Positions 48,762 to 58,160 of a stretch of 64,000 nt of DNA are shown piece by piece. Source of the DNA: an uncultured Oscillospiraceae bacterium (GTDB taxonomy: Bacteria; Bacillota; Clostridia; Oscillospirales; Ruminococcaceae); assembly GCA_934446455.1 (NCBI GenBank), contig CAKSEE010000006.1, positions 1-64,000 on the forward strand. The letters are read 5' to 3'. Each line of letters opens with the position of its first letter. The first letter of the stretch is position 1. Both the position numbers and the translations under genes were made by a program. Below the pieces are notes generated by a model that searched no databases, had not been told where the DNA came from, and saw only the letters and a program-made list of their open reading frames with translations.

Positions 48762-49430
48762 TTATTTCTCCGCGCGCTCCCTGTCGGGGCGCTCGGTCAC
48801 AGTCATTACCATAAGAGTGCCGCTGTGCGCGGTTATTTCCGCTATGGGCGCGCTTACCTCGTTGCTGACGCCAAGCGGGTAGTACGGGAAAAGCTCGGCG
48901 CGGTCGAGCGGGTACTTTACGCCCGTTTCGCTCGCCACTGCATTCCCGCCGAACGCGAACACCGACAGATACCCGTCGAAGCGCTCTATCCACGCGGTTT
49001 CGTCCCGCAGTAAGAATATGCGCTCGCGCTCGCCGAAAATCTCCGCCCTTATGCCGCGCATCCGCAGGCTGTAAAGCATTTGCAGGTTCGCCGCGGAGTG
49101 GTCCGCGCGCCCGCCAAGCGCGCAGAAGAACCGCAGCTCCGTGCAGCCGCGCTCTATCGCTATCTCGGCTGCAAGCCATGCGTCCGTCACGTCCTTTTCA
49201 GCGGGAACGCGCACGCGCTCCATACCCTCGGGCGGCATTATGTGCGAGCTGTCAAAGTCCCCCGCCGCGATATCGGGCGTTATTCCCGCCGCAAGCGCAA
49301 ACTCCAGCCCCCTGTCGGCGGCTATCACAAGCCCGCGCACGTTCTCCGCGTCAAGCGCGGACGGCCCGCCGCAGATTATTGAAGCTGTGCGGCGCACGTT
49401 TTCGCCGCGTATGCCGTGACTGACTTTCAT
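48762..49430 (-). CDS. thiN: Thiamine pyrophosphokinase
   Basis: A 222-residue enzyme that makes thiamine diphosphate from thiamine and ATP. Motifs seen are AADRGLEFALAAGITPDIAA with GDFDS, EKDVTDAWLAAEIAIERGC and the GGRADHSAANLQML region. GGGAG precedes the ATG, inside the end of rsgA. In Bacillus thiN is followed by spoVM; here purD follows. Confidence 0.93.
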   Translation of the reverse strand: MKVSHGIRGENVRRTASIICGGPSALDAENVRGLVIAADRGLEFALAAGITPDIAAGDFDSSHIMPPEGMERVRVPAEKDVTDAWLAAEIAIERGCTELRFFCALGGRADHSAANLQMLYSLRMRGIRAEIFGERERIFLLRDETAWIERFDGYLSVFAFGGNAVASETGVKYPLDRAELFPYYPLGVSNEVSAPIAEITAHSGTLMVMTVTERPDRERAEK

Positions 49431-49434
49431 TGCG

Positions 49435-50391
49435 TTACTCCCAGTCCTTTATTTTGCTCGCTTCTTCGTACATTCTGAGATAGCTGTCGTAGCGCGAGCG
49501 CGCGATAAGCCCCTGCTCCACCGCCTCGCGCACGGCGCAGCCCTTCTCCCTGACGTGCGCGCAGTCCGCAAACATACACTTCTCCTTGTACTGCCGAAAC
49601 TCCCTGAACGCCTCGTCAAGCTCCTGCTTCGGTATGCGGCAGTAGCGCTCGGTGTCCACCGTGGAAAATCCCGGCGTGTCCGCGATATAGCCGCCCGCAA
49701 GCCTGTACATCTCCACCTGCCGCGTTGTGTGCCGCCCGCGCCCGAGCTTTTTGCTTATGTGCGCCGTTTCAAGCGCAAGCTCGGGGAACAGCACGTTCAG
49801 CAGGCTCGACTTGCCAACGCCCGAATTTCCGATAAACGCTGTAGTCCTGCCCTCGATAAAGCTGCGCACCTGCTGCGCGCCCTCGCCTGTGGTGTTGTCA
49901 ACGGTGCAGGTCTTTATGCCGAGCGAGCCGTATAGCTCAGGCAGCTCCCCCGCGCCGCAAAGGTCGGTTTTGGTGAACGCTATCATCGGCTCTATGCCCG
50001 CCCTGTCCGCTATGGCCGTAAGCTTGTCGAGAATAAAGCGGTTCGGCGCGGGCTGAGTGCAGGAGTTCACGAAAACCACGCCGTCAAGGTTGGCGAGCGG
50101 CGGGCGCACAAGATAGTTGCGCCTCGGATATATCCCGGTTATCACGGGCTCAGCGCCCTGCTGCACGCAAACGCGCACGTTGTCGCCCGCGCAGGGCGAA
50201 ATGCCGTCGCGGCGGAATATCCCGCGCGCAGCGCAGCGCAGCGGCTCCTCCGAGGGGTCGCCGTGGGCGTCCACATAATAAATGCCGCCAACGGCCCTGA
50301 TTATTTTCGCGTCAAACTCTTCCGCTGAGATAAGGGACACCTCCACAACAGTACGAACAGCCGCGCGGAACGTTCCCGCGCCGCGCGGCAT
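49435..50391 (-). CDS. rsgA: Ribosome small-subunit-dependent GTPase RsgA
   Basis: A circularly permuted GTPase for 30S maturation. An OB domain (ARGIFRRDGISPCAGDNVRV) comes first, then the GTPase with G4-like FTKTDLC, G1 IGNSGVGKSSLLNVL and G3 ADTPGFSTV, and a zinc-binding C-terminus (KCMFADCAHVREKGCAV). The start shown is the ATG at 50391, but it lacks a Shine-Dalgarno, and the first ~20 residues do not look like the family. GGAGGTG stands eight bases before an ATC codon at 50331, exactly where family proteins begin; GTG codons at 50346 and 50340 are alternatives. Confidence 0.93.
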   Translation of the reverse strand: MPRGAGTFRAAVRTVVEVSLISAEEFDAKIIRAVGGIYYVDAHGDPSEEPLRCAARGIFRRDGISPCAGDNVRVCVQQGAEPVITGIYPRRNYLVRPPLANLDGVVFVNSCTQPAPNRFILDKLTAIADRAGIEPMIAFTKTDLCGAGELPELYGSLGIKTCTVDNTTGEGAQQVRSFIEGRTTAFIGNSGVGKSSLLNVLFPELALETAHISKKLGRGRHTTRQVEMYRLAGGYIADTPGFSTVDTERYCRIPKQELDEAFREFRQYKEKCMFADCAHVREKGCAVREAVEQGLIARSRYDSYLRMYEEASKIKDWE

Positions 50392-50397
50392 ATCATC

Positions 50398-52626
50398 TTA
50401 TTCTACGGGAATTCCGCCCGGACGCTCCTCCGATGTGTCGGCGGTGCTGCCGGCGTTATCCTCCGTGCTCTCGGTCGTGTCAAAGCTTTCGCTCGTGTCG
50501 AAGCTCTCCTCCGTGGTGGACTCGTCAACAGGCGTTCCCTCGAGGAGCATATCGAATATCTTTGCATTCGAGCTTACGATAGAAGCGGGGTTCTTGTCGC
50601 CGTCAAACGTTACGTCAACCTCCGCATATGTGCCCGAAAGCCCCGTAAGGTCGGACGTTACAACGACTGCAAGCTGCTTTATCTCGTCCTTTACGCCCGT
50701 TACCTTGCACTTTATCGACTTGCTTGCAGACAGGCTGATGTCGCGCGTTTCGGTTGCGTCCTCAAGCAGCACGCCGTCGATGTAATACTCGAACGTGAAC
50801 TTGCCCGTCGCCTTCTTCGGTATCGTGAGCGTTACGGTTCTTGTAAGCTCGGGTATCTCGCCGCTGCTTACCTTGAGAATTACCTCGGTGTTGCGCTCTA
50901 CCTGCGTATTGGGCTCAATGTCCTGCTCAAGGACGATGCCCTTCTCCTCCTCGTCGGTGTCCACCCACTCGGGCTTTGCGATAAGGTGGTACTCGTTGCA
51001 GCGCTTAAGCACGTCCTCTATCGGCATTCCAACGAACTTTGGCATATACATTACCGTATCCATCGGCCCCATGCTTACAACAAGCACTACTGTCGAACCC
51101 TGCGGCGCCATTTCGTGCGCCTCGGGTATGGTGCGGATAACGTGGTCCTTGTCTATCGTGTCGTCCTCGACAAAGGTAGTGGATACCTTGAAGCCGTCCT
51201 TGCGAAGCTGCTTTTCCGCAGCGTCCGCGGTACGGTCCGTAAGGTCCTGTATCTCTATTTCCTTGATACCCTTGCTTACCTTAACCTTGACGGTAGCGCC
51301 TACCTTGAGCTTTCTGCCCTCAACAAAGTCCTGATAGAAAATCTCGTCCTTGGTAACGGTGCTCCACTCCTGCTCCGCCTCAAGATTGATGTACTGCGAA
51401 TAATTTGCGACAGCCTGGTTCCATGTAAGACCGATAAGGTTCGGCATAAGGAACTCGTCGTCGTCAGTAAGGCTAATCTGGCTCGAGCTGTCCGAAACGC
51501 CGAAGATGGACTCGATGTCGCTTGGCGTTTTATTGAGCTTTGTGGACACAAGCACAAGCACAAGGAACACCGTGGCGATAACGAACGCCGTTCCCACGGC
51601 AAAGAGTATCGGAATCAGCGGGGAGCGGCGTTCCTCATACTCGTCCTCGTCATCATCGTCCTCGTATTCGTCGTCCACATCGTAGTCGTCCTCGGGCTCG
51701 TATGCTTCCTTCCTGCGGCGGGGACGCTCCGCGGCGCTCTCGTCGGCGTACTTTGCAGTGCCGTCAGCGGAGCTGTACTTGTAGTCGAACACTATCCCGG
51801 GATTCTTCTTGAAGTCCTCAAGGTCCTTTATCATCTCGCCCGCCGTCTGGTAGCGGTGGGACGGCTCCTTTGCCATTGCGCGCAGAACTATCTGCTCAAG
51901 TCCCTCGGGTATGGTGCTGTTAAGCTCGCCGGGACGTCTGGGCACGCTCTGCATATGCTTAAGCACTATGGACATGGGGCTGTCGCCGTCAAACGGCTTC
52001 CTGCCCGTAAGCATTTCGTAAAGCACAACGCCCACGGAGTAGATGTCGCTGCGCTCGTCGGTGATGTCGCCGCGCGCCTGCTCGGGGCTTATATAATGCA
52101 CGGAGCCTATGGTCTTGTCGGACATGGTCTTGTTGTTTTCGCGGTTGAAGCGCGCAATGCCGAAGTCCATGACCTTGATAGTGCCGTCGCGCAGCAGCAT
52201 TACGTTGGAGCTCTTGACGTCGCGGTGGACTATGCCCCTGTCGTGCGCGTGCTGGAGCGCGCGGAGAATCTGCACGGTGAAATGCACCGCGTCCCTCCAC
52301 TTGAGAAGCCCCTGCTGCTCGATGTAGTCCGTGAGCGTTACGCCGTCAACGTACTCCATAACGATGAACTGCACCTTGTCAGTAAAGCCAACGTCGTATA
52401 TCTTTACGATATTCGGGTGCGAAAGCAGGGCGATGGCCTTGCTCTCGTTGCGGAAGCGCCGCAGGAACTCGTCGCTGCCCGCAAACTCGGTCTTGAGTAT
52501 CTTTACCGCAACAATGCGGTCCTCCTCAAGGTCCTTTGCGCGGTAGATATCCGCCATGCCGCCGACACCGATAAGCTCGAGAAGCTCATAGCGTCCGTCC
52601 AGCTTCTTTCCGATATTGCTGTCCAT
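50398..52626 (-). CDS. prkC: PASTA-domain serine/threonine protein kinase (PrkC/Stk)
   Basis: A 742-residue transmembrane kinase. Residues 1-270 are a Hanks-type kinase: LLELIGVGGMADIYRAKD, catalytic loop IVHRDVKSSNVMLL and KVMDFGIARF, with ISPEQARGD. An acidic/basic linker (about 290-330) precedes one membrane helix (PILFAVGTAFVIATVFLVLV), then several PASTA repeats (PKFVGMPIEDVLKRCNEYHL, VIRTIPEAHEMAPQGSTVVL) bind muropeptides, and a further beta domain and Ser/Thr/Glu tail lie outside. It controls growth and sporulation exit in Bacillus. The ATG at 52626 begins directly at the kinase; a longer frame from 52680 lacks support. It has its own promoter and its partner phosphatase lies just upstream. 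Confidence 0.95.
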   Translation of the reverse strand: MDSNIGKKLDGRYELLELIGVGGMADIYRAKDLEEDRIVAVKILKTEFAGSDEFLRRFRNESKAIALLSHPNIVKIYDVGFTDKVQFIVMEYVDGVTLTDYIEQQGLLKWRDAVHFTVQILRALQHAHDRGIVHRDVKSSNVMLLRDGTIKVMDFGIARFNRENNKTMSDKTIGSVHYISPEQARGDITDERSDIYSVGVVLYEMLTGRKPFDGDSPMSIVLKHMQSVPRRPGELNSTIPEGLEQIVLRAMAKEPSHRYQTAGEMIKDLEDFKKNPGIVFDYKYSSADGTAKYADESAAERPRRRKEAYEPEDDYDVDDEYEDDDDEDEYEERRSPLIPILFAVGTAFVIATVFLVLVLVSTKLNKTPSDIESIFGVSDSSSQISLTDDDEFLMPNLIGLTWNQAVANYSQYINLEAEQEWSTVTKDEIFYQDFVEGRKLKVGATVKVKVSKGIKEIEIQDLTDRTADAAEKQLRKDGFKVSTTFVEDDTIDKDHVIRTIPEAHEMAPQGSTVVLVVSMGPMDTVMYMPKFVGMPIEDVLKRCNEYHLIAKPEWVDTDEEEKGIVLEQDIEPNTQVERNTEVILKVSSGEIPELTRTVTLTIPKKATGKFTFEYYIDGVLLEDATETRDISLSASKSIKCKVTGVKDEIKQLAVVVTSDLTGLSGTYAEVDVTFDGDKNPASIVSSNAKIFDMLLEGTPVDESTTEESFDTSESFDTTESTEDNAGSTADTSEERPGGIPVE

Positions 52627-52756
52627 GTAATTTATCCGCCGTTTCTCCATACCGTGATATATAAGGCGATACGCGCACAATTTTCCCGCGGAACCGCCAT
52701 AACACGCCGCGCGCCGTATGGAAGCGCAGGGCGCAGAATTTCATGCTACACTGTAA

Positions 52757-52785
52757 ATAATAACACTAAATTGCGCAAATGTCAA
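52757..52785 (-). promoter_or_regulatory. Promoter of prkC-rsgA-thiN-purD
   Basis: Leftward TTGACA (52785-52780), 17 bases, TATTAT (52762-52757), followed by a leader of about 125 bases. Confidence 0.8.
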
Positions 52786-52830
52786 CAACATATCGTATTC
52801 TGTAATTAAATTGTAAATATTTGCACCCGC

Positions 52831-53571
52831 TCAGACCGTCACAAAAGCCACCGAAACGTTATCGTGACCTCCGTTTCCGTTCGCGTACTCAATAAGCTTG
52901 GGGCATACCTCCGCAGGCTTTGTGTAAATGCAGATATCCATGATGTCAAAGTCATCGCCGTAGGTTGAAAGCCCGTCCGAGCAGAGCAGCAGCTTCTGCC
53001 CCTCGGCAATGTCCGCCTCAAAGTAGTCGGGCGTTACGTCGCGGTCGACGCCCACAGCGCGGGTTATTATGTTGGTGTCGGGGTGGAACTTCGCCTCCTC
53101 GGGCATGATGTGCCCCCTGTCCACAAGCTCCTGCACGCGCGAGTGATCCTTTGTGAGCTGCCGTATGCAGTCGTCCGTATCGGTCGTAAACGCCATGTAC
53201 GCGCGGCTGTCGCCCACATTTATTATGTAAGCCGTCCCGCCGAAAACTATCGCTGCAACGCAGGTAGTCCCCATTACAGCGCGAACCGGGCGCTTAAGCG
53301 ACTCCTCGTAGACAATGCTGTTTGCGGCGATAACCGAGGTTATAAGCAGATTCCTTACGGAGTTTCTGTTCATATGCTCCGAAAAGCTCTCCTTAATGCG
53401 CTTTGACACGATATCTACAGCCATCGTGCTTGCAAGACCGCCGTCGCTTTCGCCGCCCATGCCGTCGCACAGCACCGCGGCGCACGCCGTGGGAGAGAGC
53501 ATTTCTCCCCACACGCAGTCCTGATTTTCCGTGCGCTCAATCCCTATATCCGTTTTAGTGTAAATCTCCAT
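52831..53571 (-). CDS. stp: PP2C-family protein phosphatase (Stp/PrpC)
   Basis: A 246-residue manganese-dependent phosphatase that reverses PrkC phosphorylation. Conserved PP2C motifs are IGIERTENQDCVWG, LCDGMGGESDGGLAS, TCVAAIVFGGTAYIINVGDS, LTKDHSRVQEL, LLLCSDGLSTYGDD and HDNVSVAFV. It begins immediately after rlmN and precedes prkC, the usual Firmicutes order, though a promoter lies between it and prkC. Confidence 0.95.
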   Translation of the reverse strand: MEIYTKTDIGIERTENQDCVWGEMLSPTACAAVLCDGMGGESDGGLASTMAVDIVSKRIKESFSEHMNRNSVRNLLITSVIAANSIVYEESLKRPVRAVMGTTCVAAIVFGGTAYIINVGDSRAYMAFTTDTDDCIRQLTKDHSRVQELVDRGHIMPEEAKFHPDTNIITRAVGVDRDVTPDYFEADIAEGQKLLLCSDGLSTYGDDFDIMDICIYTKPAEVCPKLIEYANGNGGHDNVSVAFVTV

Positions 53572-54615
53572 TCATACACCACCCTGCTCTGTAAGTCCCT
53601 CGTCGCGGCGGAGCTGCCCGCAGGCAGCGTTTATGTCCGCGCCGAGAGTGCGCCTTACCGTCGCGTTTATGCCCGCGTCCGTAAGCCGCTTCTGAAACCG
53701 CTCCACAAAGCGGCTTTTCTTGAATTCGCGCTCGCGTATCTCGTTTATCGGGATAAGGTTTACGTGGCACAGCATTCCTTCCAGAAGCCTTATCAGCTCC
53801 TGCGCGCTCTCCTCCGTGTCGTTCACGCCCTCGATAAGCGAATACTCAAAGCTTATCCTGCGCCCCGTGCGCCTGAAGTAGCTGCGGCAAGCCGTCATAA
53901 GCTCCTCCAGCCCGAAGCGGTTGTTTATCGGCATTATGGCGCTGCGCTTCCCGTCCGTCGCCGCGTGCAGCGAAATGGAGAGCGTAAGCCCCAGATCAAG
54001 CTCCGCAAGCTTGTATATCTTGTCTACCACCCCGCAGGTGGAAAGCGACAGGTGGCGCAGGCTCATGCCCTCGCCGCCGTCGTTGAGCAGCCGCAGGAAC
54101 TTCACCACGTTGTCGAAATTGTCGAGCGGCTCGCCTATTCCCATAAGCACTATGCTGTCCACGTGCCTGCCGCTGTCGCGCTCCGTTTCGTATATCTGTA
54201 ACAGCAGCTCGCTCGGCTCAAGGTTTCTCACAAACCCCGCAATGGTGCTTGCGCAGAAGCGGCAGCCCATCTTGCACCCGACCTGCGTTGAAATGCAAAG
54301 GCTGTTGCCGTGCTTATACTCCATAAGCACGGTTTCCACCGCCTCGCCGTCGGGCAAGCCATATAAGTATTTTACTGTATTATCAATATGAGATACAAGT
54401 CTTTTTTTGATTTTTAGTGACTTTATACAAAAATTTCTTTCGAGCTCCGCGCGCAGTAGTGCAGAAATATTGCTCATCTGCGAAAATTCCGTTGTCCTGC
54501 GGATATGCAGCCAGTCGTATATCTGCTTCGCCCTGAACGCCTTTTCGCCCATGCCGACAAGCGCTGCGGAAAGCTCCTCCCTTGAAAGGGAGAGAATGTC
54601 GATTTTTTCGCCCAT
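53572..54615 (-). CDS. rlmN: 23S rRNA (adenine-2503-C2)-methyltransferase RlmN
   Basis: A radical-SAM methyltransferase for 23S A2503 and tRNA A37. The cluster motif is CKMGCRFC (in CISTQVGCKMGCRFCAST) and the partner motif LMGIGEPLDNFDN is present; the resolving cysteine lies in INAACGQLR near the C-terminus. 347 residues is the usual size. The start is the ATG at 54615, with AGGAG 12 bases upstream inside the end of rsmB; a frame from 54714 would overlap rsmB needlessly. Confidence 0.95.
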   Translation of the reverse strand: MGEKIDILSLSREELSAALVGMGEKAFRAKQIYDWLHIRRTTEFSQMSNISALLRAELERNFCIKSLKIKKRLVSHIDNTVKYLYGLPDGEAVETVLMEYKHGNSLCISTQVGCKMGCRFCASTIAGFVRNLEPSELLLQIYETERDSGRHVDSIVLMGIGEPLDNFDNVVKFLRLLNDGGEGMSLRHLSLSTCGVVDKIYKLAELDLGLTLSISLHAATDGKRSAIMPINNRFGLEELMTACRSYFRRTGRRISFEYSLIEGVNDTEESAQELIRLLEGMLCHVNLIPINEIREREFKKSRFVERFQKRLTDAGINATVRRTLGADINAACGQLRRDEGLTEQGGV

Positions 54616-54617
54616 AA

Positions 54618-55937
54618 TTATCTGATTCTCCTGAATGACGCCGTAAAGAACCCGTCGCCCGCCCCGGGGTCGGGGAAATATGTCCGTTTGTAGCAGTTTT
54701 CCGCGCCCGCCCACGGCACGGGGCAGACTATCGGCGCAAACTCGGGGTGAGAGCGCGCGAAGTCCTCCGCCACCTCGTCGTTTTCCGCGCGCGAAAGCGT
54801 GCAGGTGGAATACACGAGAGTCCCCCCGACCTTAACATAGCGCGAGGACACCTCGAGTATACCGCGCTGAATCTTCGGCAGCGCGTCGAACTCGGCGGGG
54901 TCCTTGTACTTTATCTCGGGCTTTCTGCGGATAACGCCAAGCCCCGAGCAGGGTACGTCGCACAGCACCCTGTCTGCCTGCGGCAGCTGCGGGTCGAACA
55001 CGAGCGCGTTATTGTCGCGCGCTTCCACTATCTTAAGTCCGAGCCGCGCCGCGCCGTCCTCTATAAGCCCCACGCGCATATCGTGCATATCAAGGCTCAG
55101 CAGCCTGCCGCTGCCGCTCATAAGCTCAGCCATAGTAAAGCTCTTGCCGCCCGGGGCAGCGCACATATCGAGCACCGTTTCGTTTACCACGGGGCGCAGC
55201 GTCAGGCAGCAAAGCTGCGAGGAAATGTCCTGCACATGGAACAGCCCGCTCCTGAACGCGCGGCATTTCTCGATACCTCCCGTTTTTTCAAGCACAAGGC
55301 AGTTTTCAAGCGCGGGGTATTTACGCGCGGTTATCCCCTCGCGGCGCAGCGCCTTTATAAGGTCGTCCGCGTTTGTCTTAAGCGTGTTTACGCGCGCGTA
55401 CACGGGCGGTCTGCCAAGGGAGGCGGCAAGGGCGCGCAGCGCGTTTTCCGTGCCGTATTCCCGCGTGAGCTTCTCCGCGAGCCATTCGGGGCAGGAATAT
55501 TCCACCGCGATATGCTCCACGGGAGTCAGACCGCGGTAGTCTATGCGCTTGCCGCTGCGGATAAAGCCGCGCAGCATTCCGTTGACAAAGCCCTGCGCGC
55601 CGAACGCCTTCAGCTTCTTGCAAAGGCGCACGCTCTCGTTTACGGCGGCGCTTTCGGGGACGGACGGCATATAAAGCAGCTGATAGAGCCCCAGCCGCAG
55701 CACCGCGAGCGCTGCCGGCTCAAGCTTCTCAAACGGCAGCCTGCTGTTCTTTTTTATAATGTAGTCGAGGGTAAGGCGGCGCTCCGTAACGCCGTAAAAC
55801 AGCGCCGATGCGAACGCCCTGTCCCTGTCGGAAAGCTCTGCGGAGCTTAACACGCCGTCAAGCAGTATGTTGGAGTATGCGCCGCTCTCCTCGAGCTTTA
55901 TAAGCAGCTTTGCCGCCGTGAGCCTTGCGTCTGCCAT
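54618..55937 (-). CDS. rsmB: 16S rRNA (cytosine-967-C5)-methyltransferase RsmB
   Basis: A 439-residue enzyme with an N-terminal NusB-like helical domain (AFASALFYGVTERRLTLDYI) and a Rossmann methyltransferase domain: SAM motif LDMCAAPGGKSFTMAEL, catalytic PCSGLGVIRRKPEIKYKDP, and VYSTCTLSRAENDEVAEDF. It modifies C967 of 16S rRNA. AAAGG lies nine bases before the ATG. Operon order fmt - zinc peptidase - rsmB - rlmN is common in Clostridia. Confidence 0.95.
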   Translation of the reverse strand: MADARLTAAKLLIKLEESGAYSNILLDGVLSSAELSDRDRAFASALFYGVTERRLTLDYIIKKNSRLPFEKLEPAALAVLRLGLYQLLYMPSVPESAAVNESVRLCKKLKAFGAQGFVNGMLRGFIRSGKRIDYRGLTPVEHIAVEYSCPEWLAEKLTREYGTENALRALAASLGRPPVYARVNTLKTNADDLIKALRREGITARKYPALENCLVLEKTGGIEKCRAFRSGLFHVQDISSQLCCLTLRPVVNETVLDMCAAPGGKSFTMAELMSGSGRLLSLDMHDMRVGLIEDGAARLGLKIVEARDNNALVFDPQLPQADRVLCDVPCSGLGVIRRKPEIKYKDPAEFDALPKIQRGILEVSSRYVKVGGTLVYSTCTLSRAENDEVAEDFARSHPEFAPIVCPVPWAGAENCYKRTYFPDPGAGDGFFTASFRRIR

Positions 55938-55957
55938 TTATGTCAACCTTTCTGTCA

Positions 55958-56695
55958 TCAGCGCCGTCTGTTGGCGCTTGCAATAAGCCTCAAAAGCTGC
56001 GTGAACGACACGAGCAGGCTCGCGACATATGTCATTGCAGCCGCCGTGAGCGTCCTTCTCGCCGCGGGCAGCTCGTCCGCCGCAAGTATATCGTCTCTGC
56101 GAAGCACCTCCATTGCGCGTGCGCTCGCGTTGAACTCAACGGGCAGCGTTACAAGCTGGAATATCACGACAAGCCCGAAAAGCACTATGCCGAGGTTCAC
56201 GAGAAAGCCTACGTTGAGGATAAGCCCGAGCACGAAGCTTATAAGGTAAAACGACGAGCCTATGCGAACCGCGGGGAAGATAGCGCTGCGCACCTTTATC
56301 GGCACATAGCCGCGCGCGTGCTGCACCGCGTGGCCGCATTCGTGCGCAGCAACGCCTATCGCCGCAAGCGAGGTGCTGCCGAAAACGCTGTCCGAGAGCG
56401 ACACGACGTTCGTCGCGGGGTTGTAGTTGTCCGTGAGATTGCCGCTTATGTGCGTTACCTGTACGTTGTAAAGCCCGTTGGCGTCAAGGATAGCGCGCGC
56501 CACCTCGTGCGCCTGCAAGCCCTTTCGGTTAGTGGTGCGCGAGTATTTCGCGAACGTGGTTTTTACTCTTATCGAGCATATCGCCGCAAAAATAAACGCC
56601 GCAATGCAAAGAAAATACGCCGTTGCGTAGTCGAGCGTGAAGAGCGATTCCCGCCCGTGCCGAACCCCCGCCGAAAGCAGAGCCATAAGTTCCAT
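55958..56695 (-). CDS. YugP-type membrane zinc metallopeptidase
   Basis: A 245-residue protein of the neutral zinc peptidase family (PF04298). It has an N-terminal helix (YATAYFLCIAAFIFAAICSI), the HExxH motif in VAAHECGHAVQHARGY, and two C-terminal hydrophobic helices. The start is set at 56695 where GAGGAGG stands upstream. It sits between fmt and rsmB in a conserved order. The substrate is unknown. Confidence 0.9.
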   Translation of the reverse strand: MELMALLSAGVRHGRESLFTLDYATAYFLCIAAFIFAAICSIRVKTTFAKYSRTTNRKGLQAHEVARAILDANGLYNVQVTHISGNLTDNYNPATNVVSLSDSVFGSTSLAAIGVAAHECGHAVQHARGYVPIKVRSAIFPAVRIGSSFYLISFVLGLILNVGFLVNLGIVLFGLVVIFQLVTLPVEFNASARAMEVLRRDDILAADELPAARRTLTAAAMTYVASLLVSFTQLLRLIASANRRR

Positions 56696-56751
56696 AAAGC
56701 AGACCTCCTCTGAAGCCAAGATACCGTTATAATGCGCCCTTAGCTCCGCTT

Positions 56752-57684
56752 TTATCCGAGCGCCGCGCCCTTTTCAAGCTTCTTTCCGCGCAGGAAAGCC
56801 TCGAGCGGCATTCTTTTCGCGCCCTCGAGCTGTATGTCGCAGAGCTCCACGCACCGCCCGTCGCCGCATACCACGGCAAAGCGCGCGGGGTCGGCTATCG
56901 TGCCCGCCGCGCCCTGCGCCTGCCCGCCAAGCCGCGCGCCGTACACCTTAAGGCGCTTGCCGTCAAGCACCGTGTAAGCGCACGGCGCGCTCGACATGGC
57001 GCGGATAAAGTCATGCACGACATTCGCGGGCTTTGTGAAATCGAGCTTAAGCTCCTCCTTGCTTATCATAGAGGCGTAGCAGCTCTCGCCCTGCTGCGGG
57101 ACGCGCTGCGCCGTGCCGTTTTCAAGCGCTTCAAGCGTCTTTACGATAAGCTGCGCGCCCTGCGCCGCAAGGATATCGTGCAGCTCGCTGCCCGTCATTT
57201 CGGGGGTTATCGGGGTGACGCTCTTCATTATCATGTCGCCCGTGTCAAGCCCCTCCGCCATGTACATGGTGGTGATGCCCGTTTCGGTTTCGCCGTTCTG
57301 TATCGCGCGCTGAATGGGCGCTGCGCCCCTGTACCTCGGCAAAAGCGAGGCGTGGATATTTATGCAGCCGTATTTCGGCAGGTCAAGCACCTCTTTGGGC
57401 AGTATCTGCCCGTACGCCGCCACAACTATGCACTCGGGCGAAAGCTCCCGCAGGGTGGAAAGCGCCTGCTGCGCGTCCTCGCCGCGCCTGAGCGACTGCG
57501 GCTGATACACCGCTATCCCGTGGGACAGCGCGCACTCCTTTACGGGGGTCAGCTGCACCTGCTTGCCGCGGTTTTTTGGCTTGTCGGGCTGGGTGAATAC
57601 CGCGCACACCTCGTACCCTGAGGCTATGAGCGCCTCGAGCGCGCTGCTCGCAAACACGGGCGTTCCCATGAAAACTATCCTCAT
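56752..57684 (-). CDS. fmt: Methionyl-tRNA formyltransferase
   Basis: It formylates initiator Met-tRNA using 10-formyl-THF. About 310 residues with MRIVFMGTPVFASSALEALI, SLLPRYRGAAPIQRAIQNGE and the catalytic D in GITTMYMAEGLDTGDMI. The start at 57684 overlaps the def stop by ATGA and GGAGG stands seven bases upstream. Confidence 0.96.
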   Translation of the reverse strand: MRIVFMGTPVFASSALEALIASGYEVCAVFTQPDKPKNRGKQVQLTPVKECALSHGIAVYQPQSLRRGEDAQQALSTLRELSPECIVVAAYGQILPKEVLDLPKYGCINIHASLLPRYRGAAPIQRAIQNGETETGITTMYMAEGLDTGDMIMKSVTPITPEMTGSELHDILAAQGAQLIVKTLEALENGTAQRVPQQGESCYASMISKEELKLDFTKPANVVHDFIRAMSSAPCAYTVLDGKRLKVYGARLGGQAQGAAGTIADPARFAVVCGDGRCVELCDIQLEGAKRMPLEAFLRGKKLEKGAALG

Positions 57685-58148
57685 TCCTGCTCCTCCTCTA
57701 CCCACTCTATAACCTTGTCCTTGTAGAGTATGCCGTTAAGGTGGTCTATCTCGTGGCAGAACGCCCTTGCGAGAAGCCCGCTTCCCTTGTACTCAACGGG
57801 CTTTCCGTAGCGGTCGAGCGCCTTTACCTTAACGCGCGCGGGGCGCTTTACCCTGCCCATTCTGCCCGGGTAGGAAAGGCAGCCCTCAGGCTCTGCCTGC
57901 CTGCCGCGCATTGCCGTTATAACGGGGTTTACAAGCTCTATGCGCCCGTTGTCGTCGTCCACGTCTATCACCACAACGCGCCTTGACACGCCCAGCTGCG
58001 GCGCTGCAAGCCCCACGCCGTCCGCGTCGCACATCGTTTCGTACATATCATCGAGCAGCTGCCAGAGCTCCTCGTTAAACTGCGTTACAGGCTCGCAGTG
58101 GGCGCGCAGCCGCTCGTCCCCGAACCTCAGTATCTCTCTTACCGCCAT
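57681..58148 (-). CDS. def: Peptide deformylase, second of a tandem pair
   Basis: A 155-residue metal-dependent enzyme that removes the formyl group from new proteins. All three motifs are present: GVGLAAPQLG, EGCLSYPG (metal Cys) and FCHEIDHLNG (metal His and Glu). GGAGGTG lies before the ATG. It directly precedes and overlaps fmt, the usual partner, so this is probably the main deformylase. Confidence 0.96.
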   Translation of the reverse strand: MAVREILRFGDERLRAHCEPVTQFNEELWQLLDDMYETMCDADGVGLAAPQLGVSRRVVVIDVDDDNGRIELVNPVITAMRGRQAEPEGCLSYPGRMGRVKRPARVKVKALDRYGKPVEYKGSGLLARAFCHEIDHLNGILYKDKVIEWVEEEQE

Positions 58149-58160
58149 GCCGCACCTCCG

